Assembly: GCA_963814905.1 (NCBI GenBank)
Contig: CAWFEM010000011.1
Span: forward strand, 558,001-622,000
Reading direction: 5' to 3'
Length of the DNA stretch: 64,000 bases
Source of the DNA: DASWJZ01 sp963814905
GTDB taxonomy: Bacteria; Pseudomonadota; Alphaproteobacteria; Rhizobiales; Afifellaceae
The first letter of the stretch is position 1. Each line of letters opens with the position of its first letter. Positions 20,268 through 30,891 of this stretch are shown here, piece after piece. The translations under genes were made by a program, and so were the position numbers. The notes beneath the pieces were generated by a model, which did not search any database, was not told where the DNA came from, and saw nothing but the letters and a program-made list of their open reading frames with translations.

Positions 20268-20471
20268 CTATTGAAACGCCAGGCCCGGCTTCAGGCCGAG
20301 CTTCTTGAAGATCATAGCCGCTGGGCAGAAGCCCGTGAACGCCGATTGCAGAAGGTTGGCTCCGACGAAAACCGTCAGCCAGTACCAGTAGGGCGAGACG
20401 AACGTGCCGAGCGCCACCGAAAAAAGGACCATGAACCCGGCAAACGCCGTCACGGCACGACCGACTGTCAT
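20268..20471 (-). CDS. DUF2892-family small membrane protein (YgaP-like transmembrane domain)
   Basis: A 67-residue protein starting MTVGRAVTAFAGFMVLFSVA with two hydrophobic segments and the conserved TGFCPAAMIFKKLG end typical of DUF2892. In other bacteria this module is found alone or attached to rhodanese domains (YgaP) and next to sulfide oxidation genes. Here it sits 26 bases downstream of sqr on the same strand, which supports a role in sulfide or reactive sulfur handling. Start chosen because of GGAG upstream (AACAGGAGAACACA). Confidence 0.82.
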   Translation of the reverse strand: MTVGRAVTAFAGFMVLFSVALGTFVSPYWYWLTVFVGANLLQSAFTGFCPAAMIFKKLGLKPGLAFQ

Positions 20472-20497
20472 TGTGTTCTCCTGTTGTGATCCGGCCG

Positions 20498-21790
20498 CTA
20501 TTCCGCGGCCTCCAGATGGATGTCCTTCAGCTTCTTGATGCCGAGCACGTCGAGCACGAGGTTTTCGTAGAACGTATCGCTTTGACCGAGCCGGATCTTG
20601 CGAAGGAAGTATTTCTCGAAGCCGATCTTCGCCATGTGGACCCACTTGCCCGACGACGACCAGTTCACGTTGCGTGGCGGGATTTGCGGCTGCGCCACGA
20701 AGGCGATGCCCTCATCGCCGAAATCCGCCAGGCAGACCGCGTTCCACGTCGCGACGGCTCTCGGTTCCTCGCCCTTCAGCAGCGCGGCGATGTTCTCCGC
20801 CGTCGCCGTCACCATGGATTCGATCATGAAGCCGGTCTTCGGCACGCCGACCGGGAGCGGCGTCTTGCCGACCGGTGGGATCGCTACGCAAACGCCGATC
20901 CCGAAGACGTTCGGGAAGGCCGTGTTGCGCTGATGCTTGTCGATGGTGACGAAGCCGCGCGGGTTTGTCAGCCCCTCGATGCCGAGCACGGCGGGAACGC
21001 CCTTGAAGGCAGGCAGCATCATGGAGAAGGCAAAGGGGAGCTCGTGGCTCTGCTTCACCGAGCCGTCTTCGTTCACCTCCTCGACGAACATCTTATCGGG
21101 CTCGACCTTGGTCACCTTGGCATTGGTGATCCACTTGATGTGGCGCTCGCGCATGGCGCTTTCCAAGAGACCCTTGGTGTCGCCGACGCCGTCGAGGCCG
21201 AGATGCCCGATATAGGGCTCGGCCGTGACGAAGGTCATCGGCACCTGGTCGCGCTTCTTCTTCTGGCGCAGCGCGGTCTCCACGATGAAGGCGAATTCAT
21301 AGGCAGGCCCATAGCAGGAGGCGCCTTGGACGGCGCCGATCACCACCGGGCCGGGCTTCTTGACCAACGCATCGAAGGCCTGCCGCGCCTGCACCGCGTG
21401 GTCGATCTGGCAGATCGACTGGGTATTGGCGGCGGGGCCGAGCCCGGCGATTTCGTCGAAGGCGAGGGCGGGGCCGGTGGCGATGATGAGATAGTCGTAG
21501 GTGAGCTCCGAGCCGTCGTTCAGCTCGATGCGGTTCTCCGCTGGATGCACGCGCTTCGCGCCTTGCGGTTTCAGGGCGATCCCCCGCTTCGACAGCACCG
21601 GCTGAAGCTCGACGGAGATGTCCTTCTCCTCGCGCCAGCCGACGGCAACCCAGGGATTGGAGGGAACGAAAGAATACGTACCCCCCTGATTGACGACCGT
21701 CAGGCTGTCGCCGGCGCCGAGCTTGGCCTTCATTTCGTAGGCCATGATGATGCCGCCGAGCCCCGCTCCGAGGACAACTACGTGTGCCAC
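20498..21790 (-). CDS. sqr: Sulfide:quinone oxidoreductase
   Basis: A 430-residue FAD enzyme that oxidises sulfide and passes electrons to quinone. GTG start behind GGGAGG. FAD-binding GxGxxG is at the N-terminus (VVVLGAGLGGIIMAYEM). Three cysteines fall at residues 127, 159 and 353, in contexts SICQID, QGASCYGPAYEF and WNAVCLADFG; these positions agree very well with the three redox-active cysteines known in bacterial SQR. GIGVCVAIPPVGKTPLPVG is the second FAD-contact region. First gene of the sqr-DUF2892-adaptor-RND row. Two regulatory sites sit upstream. Flavocytochrome c or NDH-2 are less likely because of the cysteine set. Confidence 0.88.
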   Translation of the reverse strand: MAHVVVLGAGLGGIIMAYEMKAKLGAGDSLTVVNQGGTYSFVPSNPWVAVGWREEKDISVELQPVLSKRGIALKPQGAKRVHPAENRIELNDGSELTYDYLIIATGPALAFDEIAGLGPAANTQSICQIDHAVQARQAFDALVKKPGPVVIGAVQGASCYGPAYEFAFIVETALRQKKKRDQVPMTFVTAEPYIGHLGLDGVGDTKGLLESAMRERHIKWITNAKVTKVEPDKMFVEEVNEDGSVKQSHELPFAFSMMLPAFKGVPAVLGIEGLTNPRGFVTIDKHQRNTAFPNVFGIGVCVAIPPVGKTPLPVGVPKTGFMIESMVTATAENIAALLKGEEPRAVATWNAVCLADFGDEGIAFVAQPQIPPRNVNWSSSGKWVHMAKIGFEKYFLRKIRLGQSDTFYENLVLDVLGIKKLKDIHLEAAE

Positions 21791-21806
21791 GATAACCTCC
21801 CTGGCG

Positions 21807-21830
21807 TATTCATATTCAAGTTTATGAATA
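21807..21830 (-). promoter_or_regulatory. BigR/SqrR-like ArsR-family operator upstream of sqr
   Basis: A palindrome with arms TATTCATA (21807-21814) and TATGAATA (21823-21830). Inside it, ATTC-N8-GAAT (21814-21829) matches the motif reported for the persulfide-sensing ArsR-type repressors SqrR/BigR. It is 17 bases upstream of the sqr GTG, overlapping the region where the ribosome site and probably the promoter begin. The site is the only AT-rich patch in the area. No ArsR-type regulator gene is present in the window, so the regulator would be encoded elsewhere. Confidence 0.65.
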
Positions 21831-21852
21831 TAATCGGGCCGCGCTGTTGGCT

Positions 21853-21866
21853 TTGACCTGCGTCAA
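21853..21866. promoter_or_regulatory. FNR/FixK-type box between sqr and the exporter operon
   Basis: TTGACCTGCGTCAA is a full TTGA-N6-TCAA match. It lies 63 bases upstream of the sqr start and about 180 bases upstream of the exporter ATPase gene, so control of sqr is likelier. Together with the adjacent ArsR-type operator this suggests combined low-oxygen activation and sulfide-responsive repression. Confidence 0.68.
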
Positions 21867-22043
21867 GTGGGACGGCATCCGCGCCACCCGCCTTGTTTCA
21901 GATCAATTCGGGCGGCGCGGCTTGGCCTCAACCTTTTGCCGTGCGACAGGCGGGCGTCGGCAAAGAGGGATTCATGAGGGCATGCGGTTCCGACGCGCCG
22001 ATCGGGGACGCGCTCGCACCGAAGGCGGGACGCTGAAACGTCG

Positions 22044-22787
22044 ATGAGCGCCGCTCCTGCCTCCGCGCCGGTGGTACCTTCCGCCGCGCCGCTTTTCACC
22101 GTCCGTGGCGTGACCAAGGTCTATGGCAGCGGCGAGGTGTCGATCCATGCGCTGCGCGGCGTCGACGCCACGCTTTACGAAGGCGAGCTCGCTGTCATGC
22201 TCGGGCCGTCGGGAAGCGGCAAATCCACGCTCCTCAATATTCTCGGCGGCCTCGACAGCGCGAGCGCGGGCTCGGTCAACTTTCGCGGCGAAGAGCTGAC
22301 GCGGCTTTCCGACCGCGAGCTGACGCTCTATCGGCGCAATCACGTCGGGTTCGTGTTCCAGTTCTACAACCTCGTCCCGAGCCTGACGGCGCGCGAGAAC
22401 GTGGCGCTGGTGACTGAGATCGCGCGGCGGCCGATGACGCCGGAGGACGCGCTTGCCATGGTCGGGCTGAAGGACCGCATATCGCATTTCCCCGCGCAGC
22501 TTTCCGGAGGCGAACAGCAGCGGGTGGCGATCGCGCGCGCCATCGCGAAGCGGCCTGAGATCCTGCTTTGCGACGAGCCGACAGGGGCGCTCGATTCAAA
22601 GACCGGCGTCTTGGTTCTGGAAGCGCTGACCGCCGTCAACGCCGAGTTCGGCACGTCGACCGCGATCATCACCCACAACGCTGCGATCCGGCGGATCGCG
22701 CATCGCGTCTTCTATTTTTCCGACGGGCGCATCGCCCAGATGGAGGAGAACGCCGAGCGTGTCCTCCCCTCCGACATCGAGTGGTAG
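22044..22787 (+). CDS. ABC exporter ATP-binding protein (MacB/LolD family)
   Basis: A 247-residue ATPase: Walker A MLGPSGSGKSTLLNILGGLD, signature LSGGEQQRVAIARAI, Walker B EILLCDEPTGALDSKTG and ITHNAAIRRI. The CDEPTGALD and short length place it in the LolD/MacB/DevA group, which powers mechanotransmission-type transporters rather than pumping through the membrane domain. It precedes the FtsX-type permease by six bases and is the first gene of a three-gene operon (ATPase, permease, adaptor), transcribed divergently from sqr. Confidence 0.9.
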   Translation: MSAAPASAPVVPSAAPLFTVRGVTKVYGSGEVSIHALRGVDATLYEGELAVMLGPSGSGKSTLLNILGGLDSASAGSVNFRGEELTRLSDRELTLYRRNHVGFVFQFYNLVPSLTARENVALVTEIARRPMTPEDALAMVGLKDRISHFPAQLSGGEQQRVAIARAIAKRPEILLCDEPTGALDSKTGVLVLEALTAVNAEFGTSTAIITHNAAIRRIAHRVFYFSDGRIAQMEENAERVLPSDIEW

Positions 22788-22793
22788 CGCGGG

Positions 22794-25157
22794 ATGCGGG
22801 CGCTCGACCTCAAACTCTTGCGCGATTTCCGCCGTCTTTGGGCGCAGTCGCTGGCAGTAGCGATGGTGCTCGCCTGCGGGGTGGCGACGCTCATTCTCGC
22901 GATCGGCGCCTATCGCTCGTTGGACGAGACCCGCCGTGCCTATTACGAGCGCTACCGCTTCGGCGATATCTTCGTCTCCGCGACGCGCGCTCCGAAAACG
23001 CTCGACGAGCGTATCCGTTCAATCCCGGGCGTCGCCGCCGCCGAGCTTCGGATCGTCAAGTCGGTGCTTCTCGACATCGCCGACACGCGCGAGCCGGCGA
23101 CCGGTATCGTCGTGTCGCTGCCCGAGCATGGCGAGCCGGCGGTTAACGCGATCTTTCTGCGGCAGGGCAGGCTGCCAGAGCCGGGCCGCCAGCTGGAGGT
23201 CGCGATCAACGAGGATTTCGCCGCGGCCCACCACTTCGAGGTCGGCTCGACATTCCGGGCGGTCATGGACGGGGCGCGTGTCGACCTGCGCGTTGTCGGC
23301 ATCGCGCTTTCGCCGGAATATATCTACGCGCTTGGGCCGGGCGACCTGATGCCCGACGACAAGCGCTTCGGCGTCCTGTGGATGCGGGAGGAGAGCCTCG
23401 CCTCGCTCTTCGACCTCGACGGCGCGTTCAACTCGCTCAGCCTGAGACTCATGCGCGGGGCGAGCGAAGCGGCGGTCATCGACGACGTCGACCGCATCCT
23501 GGCCCCCTACGGCGGCACCGGCGCCTATGCGCGCAAGGACCAGATGTCCCATGCTTTCCTCGACGGCGAGCTGACGCAGCTTGCTGCGATGGCGCGCGTC
23601 ATCCCGCCGATCTTTCTCCTCGTCTCCTCCTTCCTGATCAACATGATCCTGTCGCGCCTGATCGCGCTTGAACGCGAGCAGATCGGGCTCTTCAAGGCGC
23701 TCGGCTATCGCGGGCTCACCATCGCCTGGCATTATCTGAAGCTCGTGCTCCTGATATCCGCGGTCGGGATCATTGTCGGCTTCGTCGCCGGGACATGGCT
23801 CGGGCGCGGCATGACGCGGATGTATTCGGAGTTCTACTCCTTTCCATTCCTGATCTTCCGCTCCAACCCCGACATTTACGCCATTGCCGCCGGCGTCTCG
23901 GTCGCCTCCGCCGCTCTGGGCGCGGCGCGGGCGGTCTATGCGACACTCAAGCTGGCGCCGGCGGTTGCCATGCGCCCGCCCGCTCCGCCGGTCTTCCGGC
24001 AGTTCCTCGGCGGCATCCTTGGGCGCGTCAGGCTGCTTTCGCAGCTCACCGTCATGGCGCTTCGCCACATGCTGCGCTGGCCGGTGCGCGCCGGGATGAG
24101 CCTGATCGGGACCGCGCTTTCGGTCGCGCTCCTGATCGTCGCCTTGTTCAGCCTGGACTCCATCAACTACATGATCGACGTCATCTATTTTCAGTCCGAC
24201 CGGCAGGACGCGACGTTGAACTTCTCCGCCGAGCGCGCGCCGGAGGTCATGGCCGCCGTCGACCATCTCCCCGCCGTGCTCCGCGCGGAGCCTTACCGCG
24301 CCGTGGCCGTGATGCTCAGGAACGGTCCGCGCGAGCGGCGCCTCTCGATCATCGGAAAGCCCCGGACCGCGGATCTGAGCCGCGTCCTCAATCTCGACCT
24401 TGAACCGGTGCCACTGCCGGAGACCGGGCTGGCGATCTCGGAGCGGGTGGCAAAGCTTCTCGATCTGAAGCGCGGCGATCTCGTCGAAGTGGAGCTTCTC
24501 CAAGACGACCGCCGCACGGTCGAAGTCCCGGTCACGGAGATCATCCAGAGCTATCTCGGGCTTATGGTCTACATGGATATCGATGCGCTCGACCGCCTCG
24601 CGGGGATTGGGCCGCGCGTCACCGGCGCCAACATCTCGATCGACATGGCACGGCTCGACGAGCTCTACCAGACCGTCAAGGACACGCCGGCGATCGGTGG
24701 TGTTGCGCTGCAGACGGTCTCGCGCGAGCGCTTCAAGGAGACGATCAGGGAGAACATGCTGATCGGCATCGTCGTCTACGCGACGCTGAGCGTGATCATC
24801 GCTTTCGGCGTCGTCTACAATTCCGCTCGCATCCAGCTTTCGGAGCGGGCGCGCGAGCTTGCGACGCTGCGCGTCCTCGGGTTCACGCGCGCGGAGGTCT
24901 CGCAGGTGCTTCTGACCGAGATCGGCGTGATCGTGGCGCTGGCGCAGCCGCTCGGCTGGCTGATCGGCTACGGCTTTTCCGCACTGGTCATCGCCGGCCT
25001 GGAAAGCGACCTCTTTCGCGTGCCGCTCGTCGTGTCGCGCGCGACGATGGCGTATTCGAGCGGGGTCGTGCTTGCGGCCGCATTGGTGTCGGCGTTCATC
25101 GTGCGCGAGCGCGTCGACCGATTCGACTTGGTGCAGGTCTTGAAGACGCGGGAGTAG
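22794..25157 (+). CDS. ABC exporter permease, double FtsX domain
   Basis: A 787-residue membrane protein with two FtsX/MacB-like blocks. The first begins DFRRLWAQSLAVAMVLACGV and has its trio of helices at about 275-390 (LLVSSFLINMILSRLIALER, FKALGYRG). The second has helices at about 430-460 and 660-780 (VIIAFGVVYNSARIQLSERA, LATLRVLGFTRAEVSQVL). Extracytoplasmic domains lie between. Two FtsX blocks in one chain resemble the LolCE- or SalY-type fusions. It works with the ATPase upstream and the adaptor four bases downstream to move a compound from membrane or periplasm to the outside; the cargo is unknown. Confidence 0.88.
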   Translation: MRALDLKLLRDFRRLWAQSLAVAMVLACGVATLILAIGAYRSLDETRRAYYERYRFGDIFVSATRAPKTLDERIRSIPGVAAAELRIVKSVLLDIADTREPATGIVVSLPEHGEPAVNAIFLRQGRLPEPGRQLEVAINEDFAAAHHFEVGSTFRAVMDGARVDLRVVGIALSPEYIYALGPGDLMPDDKRFGVLWMREESLASLFDLDGAFNSLSLRLMRGASEAAVIDDVDRILAPYGGTGAYARKDQMSHAFLDGELTQLAAMARVIPPIFLLVSSFLINMILSRLIALEREQIGLFKALGYRGLTIAWHYLKLVLLISAVGIIVGFVAGTWLGRGMTRMYSEFYSFPFLIFRSNPDIYAIAAGVSVASAALGAARAVYATLKLAPAVAMRPPAPPVFRQFLGGILGRVRLLSQLTVMALRHMLRWPVRAGMSLIGTALSVALLIVALFSLDSINYMIDVIYFQSDRQDATLNFSAERAPEVMAAVDHLPAVLRAEPYRAVAVMLRNGPRERRLSIIGKPRTADLSRVLNLDLEPVPLPETGLAISERVAKLLDLKRGDLVEVELLQDDRRTVEVPVTEIIQSYLGLMVYMDIDALDRLAGIGPRVTGANISIDMARLDELYQTVKDTPAIGGVALQTVSRERFKETIRENMLIGIVVYATLSVIIAFGVVYNSARIQLSERARELATLRVLGFTRAEVSQVLLTEIGVIVALAQPLGWLIGYGFSALVIAGLESDLFRVPLVVSRATMAYSSGVVLAAALVSAFIVRERVDRFDLVQVLKTRE

Positions 25158-25160
25158 CGA

Positions 25161-26384
25161 ATGGTCTGGATCAGACGTGGGATCATGCTCCTCTTCGTCG
25201 CGCTCGTCGTCGGCGGGATCGTCTACGCGCTGATGCCGCAGCCGGTGCCGGCCGATCTCGCCACGGTCGATCGTGGGACCATCGAAGTGACGATCGACGA
25301 TGAGGGCGTGGCCCGCATCCGCGACATCTACAAGGTCTCCGCGACGGTCGGCGGCTACCTCGATCGCTTCCCGCTGGAAGTCGGCGATTCGGTCAAGCGC
25401 AACGTGACGGTGATCACCGAGATCAGGCCGAGCGCACCTGCCTTTCTCGATGAGCGCACGAGCCGCGAGCTGCAGGCGTCGGTCGGCGCCGCCCGCGCCT
25501 CTGTCCAGCTTGCCGAGGCGGAGCTTGCCCGCGCCGAAGCCGACCAGCGGCTTGCCGAGTCGGAGCTCGATCGCGCCCGCCGTCTCTCGATGAGCGGGAC
25601 GATATCGGCACGCGCCATGGATCAGGCGGTAAGCGGCGCGGATGCCGGGCGCGCGCAGGTGCGTCAGGCGGAAGCGAGCCTGGAGCTCAGGCGCAGTGAG
25701 CTCGCAAGCGCCGAAGCGCGCCTCATTCAGCCGAGCGGCGAAGACGGCTCCAGTCCCGGAAGCTGCTGCATGCTGATCCGCGCGCCGGTCGACGGCGTCG
25801 TCCTGAAGGTCCACGCGGAGAGCGCGCAGGTGGTTCCCGCGGGCGCATTGATCGCGGAGATCGGCGATCCGTCCGACATGGAGGTGGAGGTCGATCTTCT
25901 CTCCACCGACGCGGTGCGCGTGAAGCGCGGGGCGGCTGCCTATATCGAGGGCTGGGGCGGCGGCAAGGTGCTCTCCGCGCGCGTGCGGCGGATCGAGCCC
26001 TCCGCCTTCACCAAGGTTTCCGCGCTCGGCATCGAGGAGCAGCGGGTGAACGTCATCCTCGACCTGATCGACCCGCGTAGCGCCTGGGAAGCGCTCGGCC
26101 ATGAATACCGTGTGCTCGTCAGGATCCGCGTCTGGCGCGGCGAGGACATCGTGCGGGTTCCGCTGGCGGCGCTCTTTCGCCAGGGAGAGCAATGGGCCGT
26201 CTTCAAGGTGGTGGACGGGCGGGCGGTGACGACGCCGGTCACGATCGACCACCGCGACAGCCGGCTGGCGGAGGTGACCGACGGACTTCAGCCCGGCGAC
26301 GTCGTCATCCTGCATCCGAGCGACCAGATCGAGAACGGCGTCGCGGTCGAGCCGCGCGCAGCGGCAGGGGAAGCGCCGGGCTAG
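25161..26384 (+). CDS. ABC exporter periplasmic adaptor (HlyD/MacA-like)
   Basis: A 407-residue membrane fusion protein with an N-terminal membrane anchor (IMLLFVALVVGGIVYALMPQ). A long helical hairpin (about 95-190) contains repeated Ala/Glu/Arg heptads such as LAEAELARAEADQRLAESEL. The lipoyl region is SCCMLIRAPVDGVVLKVHAE and the C-terminal domain ends VTDGLQPGDVVILHPSDQ. Such adaptors link the inner membrane transporter to a TolC-type channel. Last gene of the exporter operon. No outer membrane channel is encoded here. Confidence 0.88.
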   Translation: MVWIRRGIMLLFVALVVGGIVYALMPQPVPADLATVDRGTIEVTIDDEGVARIRDIYKVSATVGGYLDRFPLEVGDSVKRNVTVITEIRPSAPAFLDERTSRELQASVGAARASVQLAEAELARAEADQRLAESELDRARRLSMSGTISARAMDQAVSGADAGRAQVRQAEASLELRRSELASAEARLIQPSGEDGSSPGSCCMLIRAPVDGVVLKVHAESAQVVPAGALIAEIGDPSDMEVEVDLLSTDAVRVKRGAAAYIEGWGGGKVLSARVRRIEPSAFTKVSALGIEEQRVNVILDLIDPRSAWEALGHEYRVLVRIRVWRGEDIVRVPLAALFRQGEQWAVFKVVDGRAVTTPVTIDHRDSRLAEVTDGLQPGDVVILHPSDQIENGVAVEPRAAAGEAPG

Positions 26385-26482
26385 CCGCGCGGGCGCCTTA
26401 ACGCCAGCTCAGGAAGGCGCGCGCATATCCCGCGTTTTACGCTAGTCTCTGCCGGCGAAGACGTTCCGAGCCCATTCCAATC

Positions 26483-28529
<2,047 letters not shown>

Positions 28530-28725
28530 TTTGCGGTGCCACTGTATGGTGTCGGCCTGTGGCAATACGCCCCTGTGGCCGGGGCGACTTTGCGCAGTCG
28601 GTCAGGTTATAGGTTTTTGAGTCCTTCATGACCGTCGGCGACGCCTCATATCCAGCGCATCCGCCGCGGTCGGGAATATTTCAGTCTGGTCGGCACGGCC
28701 TCCAAACGCTGCTGGAGAGAGACCA

Positions 28726-29958
28726 ATGAACTACGACGCCGCCTTTGTCGCGCAGATCGACGGTCTGCGAAAGGAAGGGCGCTATCGGGTCTTCGCCGAT
28801 CTGGAGCGGAACGCCGGCTCCTTTCCGCGCGCGCGGCATCATCGCGAACTCGGCGAGCGCGACGTGACCGTCTGGTGCTCCAACGACTATCTCGGAATGG
28901 GTCAGCACCCGGTGGTGCTTTCCGCCATGCACGAGGCGATCGAGCGCTGTGGGGCCGGCACCGGGGGTACGCGCAACATCGCCGGGACCAACCACTATCA
29001 TGTGCTGCTTGAGCGCGAGCTCGCCGACCTGCACGGCAAGGAAGCGGCGCTTCTTTTCACGTCCGCTTTCGTCGCCAACGACGCCACGCTCTCCACCCTG
29101 GTGAAGATGATCCCCGGCGCCGTCGTCTTCTCCGACGCGATGAACCATGCCTCGATGATCGCCGGCATCCGGCACGGAGGCGGCGTCAAGGAGGTCTGGC
29201 GCCATAACGATCTCGACGACCTGGAAGAGCGGCTCAAGAAATATCCGAGCGGGACGCCGAAGATCATCGCGTTCGAGAGCGTCTATTCGATGGACGGCGA
29301 CATCGCCCCGGTCGGTGCGATCTGCGATCTTGCCGAGAAATACGGTGCGCTCACCTATCTCGACGAGGTGCACGCGGTCGGGCTCTACGGCCCGCGCGGC
29401 GGCGGCATCTCGGAGCGCGACGGCGTGGCGACCCGAGTCGACGTGATCAACGGCACGCTGGCGAAGGGCTTCGGCGTGATGGGCGGCTACATTGCGGCAA
29501 GCCGCAATTGCTGCGACGCGATCCGCTCCTGCGCGCCCGGCTTCATCTTCACCACCGCGCTCGCGCCGGCGATCGCGGCGGGTGCGCTTGCCGCGGTGCG
29601 CCACCTGAAGACAAGCAATGCGGAACGCGAACGGCATCAGGAGCGGGTGGGCACGCTGAAGGGCATGCTCGCCGAGGTCGGCCTCCCGGTGATGCAGAAT
29701 CCGAGCCACATCGTGCCGGTGATGGTGGGCAATCCGGTGCACTGCAAGACGGTCACCGACGTGCTGCTCGACCGCTATGCGATCTACGTGCAGCCGATCA
29801 ACTATCCGACCGTCGCGCGGGGCACCGAGCGGATGCGGCTGACGCCGACGCCGCTGCATGACGACGCGATGATGCAGGACCTGGTACAGGCGCTGACCGA
29901 TCTCTGGGCGCGCTGCCCGGTGGCGGACGGCAAATACGTCCGGCTCGCCGCGGCCTGA
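28726..29958 (+). CDS. hemA: 5-aminolevulinate synthase
   Basis: A 410-residue PLP enzyme condensing glycine and succinyl-CoA to 5-aminolevulinate, the first step of heme synthesis in alphaproteobacteria. It begins MNYDAAFVAQIDGLRKEGRY. Conserved stretches include VWCSNDYLGMGQHPVV, GAGTGGTRNIAGTNHYHVLL, YLDEVHAVGLYGPRGGG and the cofactor lysine K247 in INGTLAKGFGVMGG. Ribosome site GGAGAGAG upstream. The 196-base leader (28530-28725) shows no clear FixK/FNR box. The gene is convergent with a heme oxygenase homologue, 21 bases apart, an interesting pairing of heme synthesis and breakdown. Confidence 0.96.
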   Translation: MNYDAAFVAQIDGLRKEGRYRVFADLERNAGSFPRARHHRELGERDVTVWCSNDYLGMGQHPVVLSAMHEAIERCGAGTGGTRNIAGTNHYHVLLERELADLHGKEAALLFTSAFVANDATLSTLVKMIPGAVVFSDAMNHASMIAGIRHGGGVKEVWRHNDLDDLEERLKKYPSGTPKIIAFESVYSMDGDIAPVGAICDLAEKYGALTYLDEVHAVGLYGPRGGGISERDGVATRVDVINGTLAKGFGVMGGYIAASRNCCDAIRSCAPGFIFTTALAPAIAAGALAAVRHLKTSNAERERHQERVGTLKGMLAEVGLPVMQNPSHIVPVMVGNPVHCKTVTDVLLDRYAIYVQPINYPTVARGTERMRLTPTPLHDDAMMQDLVQALTDLWARCPVADGKYVRLAAA

Positions 29959-29979
29959 ACGGCGCGGCTGGCCCTAGCC

Positions 29980-30702
29980 CTAGCCCGCGCGCGGCTGGCC
30001 GGAACAATCGGCTGCGGCTGTCCGAACTGCTTCTGAAACCGCGATATTGAGTCCGAAGGCAGTGACCGCCTCGGCGATCAGCAGGTCCATGTCGCTGCCG
30101 CCGTCGAACGCCGCGTCGAAGGCCAGCCGGTATTTCGGCTTGAAGATGTCGAGCGCCTCGATCTGCGGGTAGCGGTAGAAGGTGAGCGCCGCCAACGGCA
30201 GGTCGAGCGAGCGCTGCAAGACGCGGCGAAGCGCCTGGCCGCCATTGATGTCCCCGAAATAGCGAACGTAAGCATGGCTGAGGAGCCGCCGCCCATTGCC
30301 GGTGACGGCCTTCGCGACGCGACGCTGATAGGCATCGCCTGCCGGGAGCAACGGCAGCGTTTCGCGCCAATCGGGGCAAAGCGCGTCGAGATCGGCCTCG
30401 ATCGCCTGGACGCGGGCGAGCTCGGGTGGTGCGGCGGCGCGAAGGAGGGGATGTTTCTGGCGCGCAAATCCCGCCTCGAGCGCCGCATAGGCCGGAAGCA
30501 GGTTCCGCAGGAAGAGCGCGTAGCCGGGTAGGTTCGCCTTTCCGCGCAAGATGTCGGAGACGATGCCGGAGCGTTCGGCCCGATTCTGAAGCGCGGTCGT
30601 GCTTTCGCGCAGCGTGTCGGTAAGTCCCCGCCGCTTTTTCTCGGACTCCGAAGGGACGGGCACGCAAGCCACCGGTGGGAACAGGCCAATACCGCTCGCC
30701 AT
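29980..30702 (-). CDS. Heme oxygenase family protein lacking the proximal histidine
   Basis: A 240-residue all-helical protein. The distal-helix motif AYVRYFGDINGGQALRRVLQ matches the YLGDLSGGQ signature of canonical biliverdin-forming heme oxygenases, and DIFKPKYRLAFDAAF fits a later helix. The segment LRESTTALQNRAERSG aligns with the proximal helix, where the heme-binding histidine should stand before (T/x)xAE; here residue 39 is Gln (CAG at 30586-30588). So the fold is supported but the normal axial ligand is absent. It could be a heme-binding or degenerate homologue, use another ligand, or reflect an error in one codon. The N-terminal 25 residues are extra compared with many homologues, and the start is uncertain. 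Convergent with hemA. Confidence 0.72.
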   Translation of the reverse strand: MASGIGLFPPVACVPVPSESEKKRRGLTDTLRESTTALQNRAERSGIVSDILRGKANLPGYALFLRNLLPAYAALEAGFARQKHPLLRAAAPPELARVQAIEADLDALCPDWRETLPLLPAGDAYQRRVAKAVTGNGRRLLSHAYVRYFGDINGGQALRRVLQRSLDLPLAALTFYRYPQIEALDIFKPKYRLAFDAAFDGGSDMDLLIAEAVTAFGLNIAVSEAVRTAAADCSGQPRAG

Positions 30703-30891
30703 CTAGACGAGGCGCCGCCTCCAGTCGAGCGCAGCGGTGACGCAGTCGGTCGGGGTAGCCGAGGACCGATGTCATATTGCGGTGCATCAAGGGCGGTGTA
30801 GTCGTTCCGGTCGATCGTGCCACTCGTAGGACGCGCCCTCCCAACATTGAACGGAAGACGCGCGCGGCGAAATTTCGTATCCCGGTGACAC

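Noticed and set aside
23019..26315. Minus-strand open frame of 1098 codons
   Set aside because: Exactly opposite the ABC permease and adaptor genes; His/Arg/Asp-rich translation without domains. The plus-strand genes have clear family motifs.
28530..28725. FNR box in front of hemA
   Set aside because: Partial matches (TTGCGCAGTC, TTGAGTCC) lack the second half-site at the right spacing.
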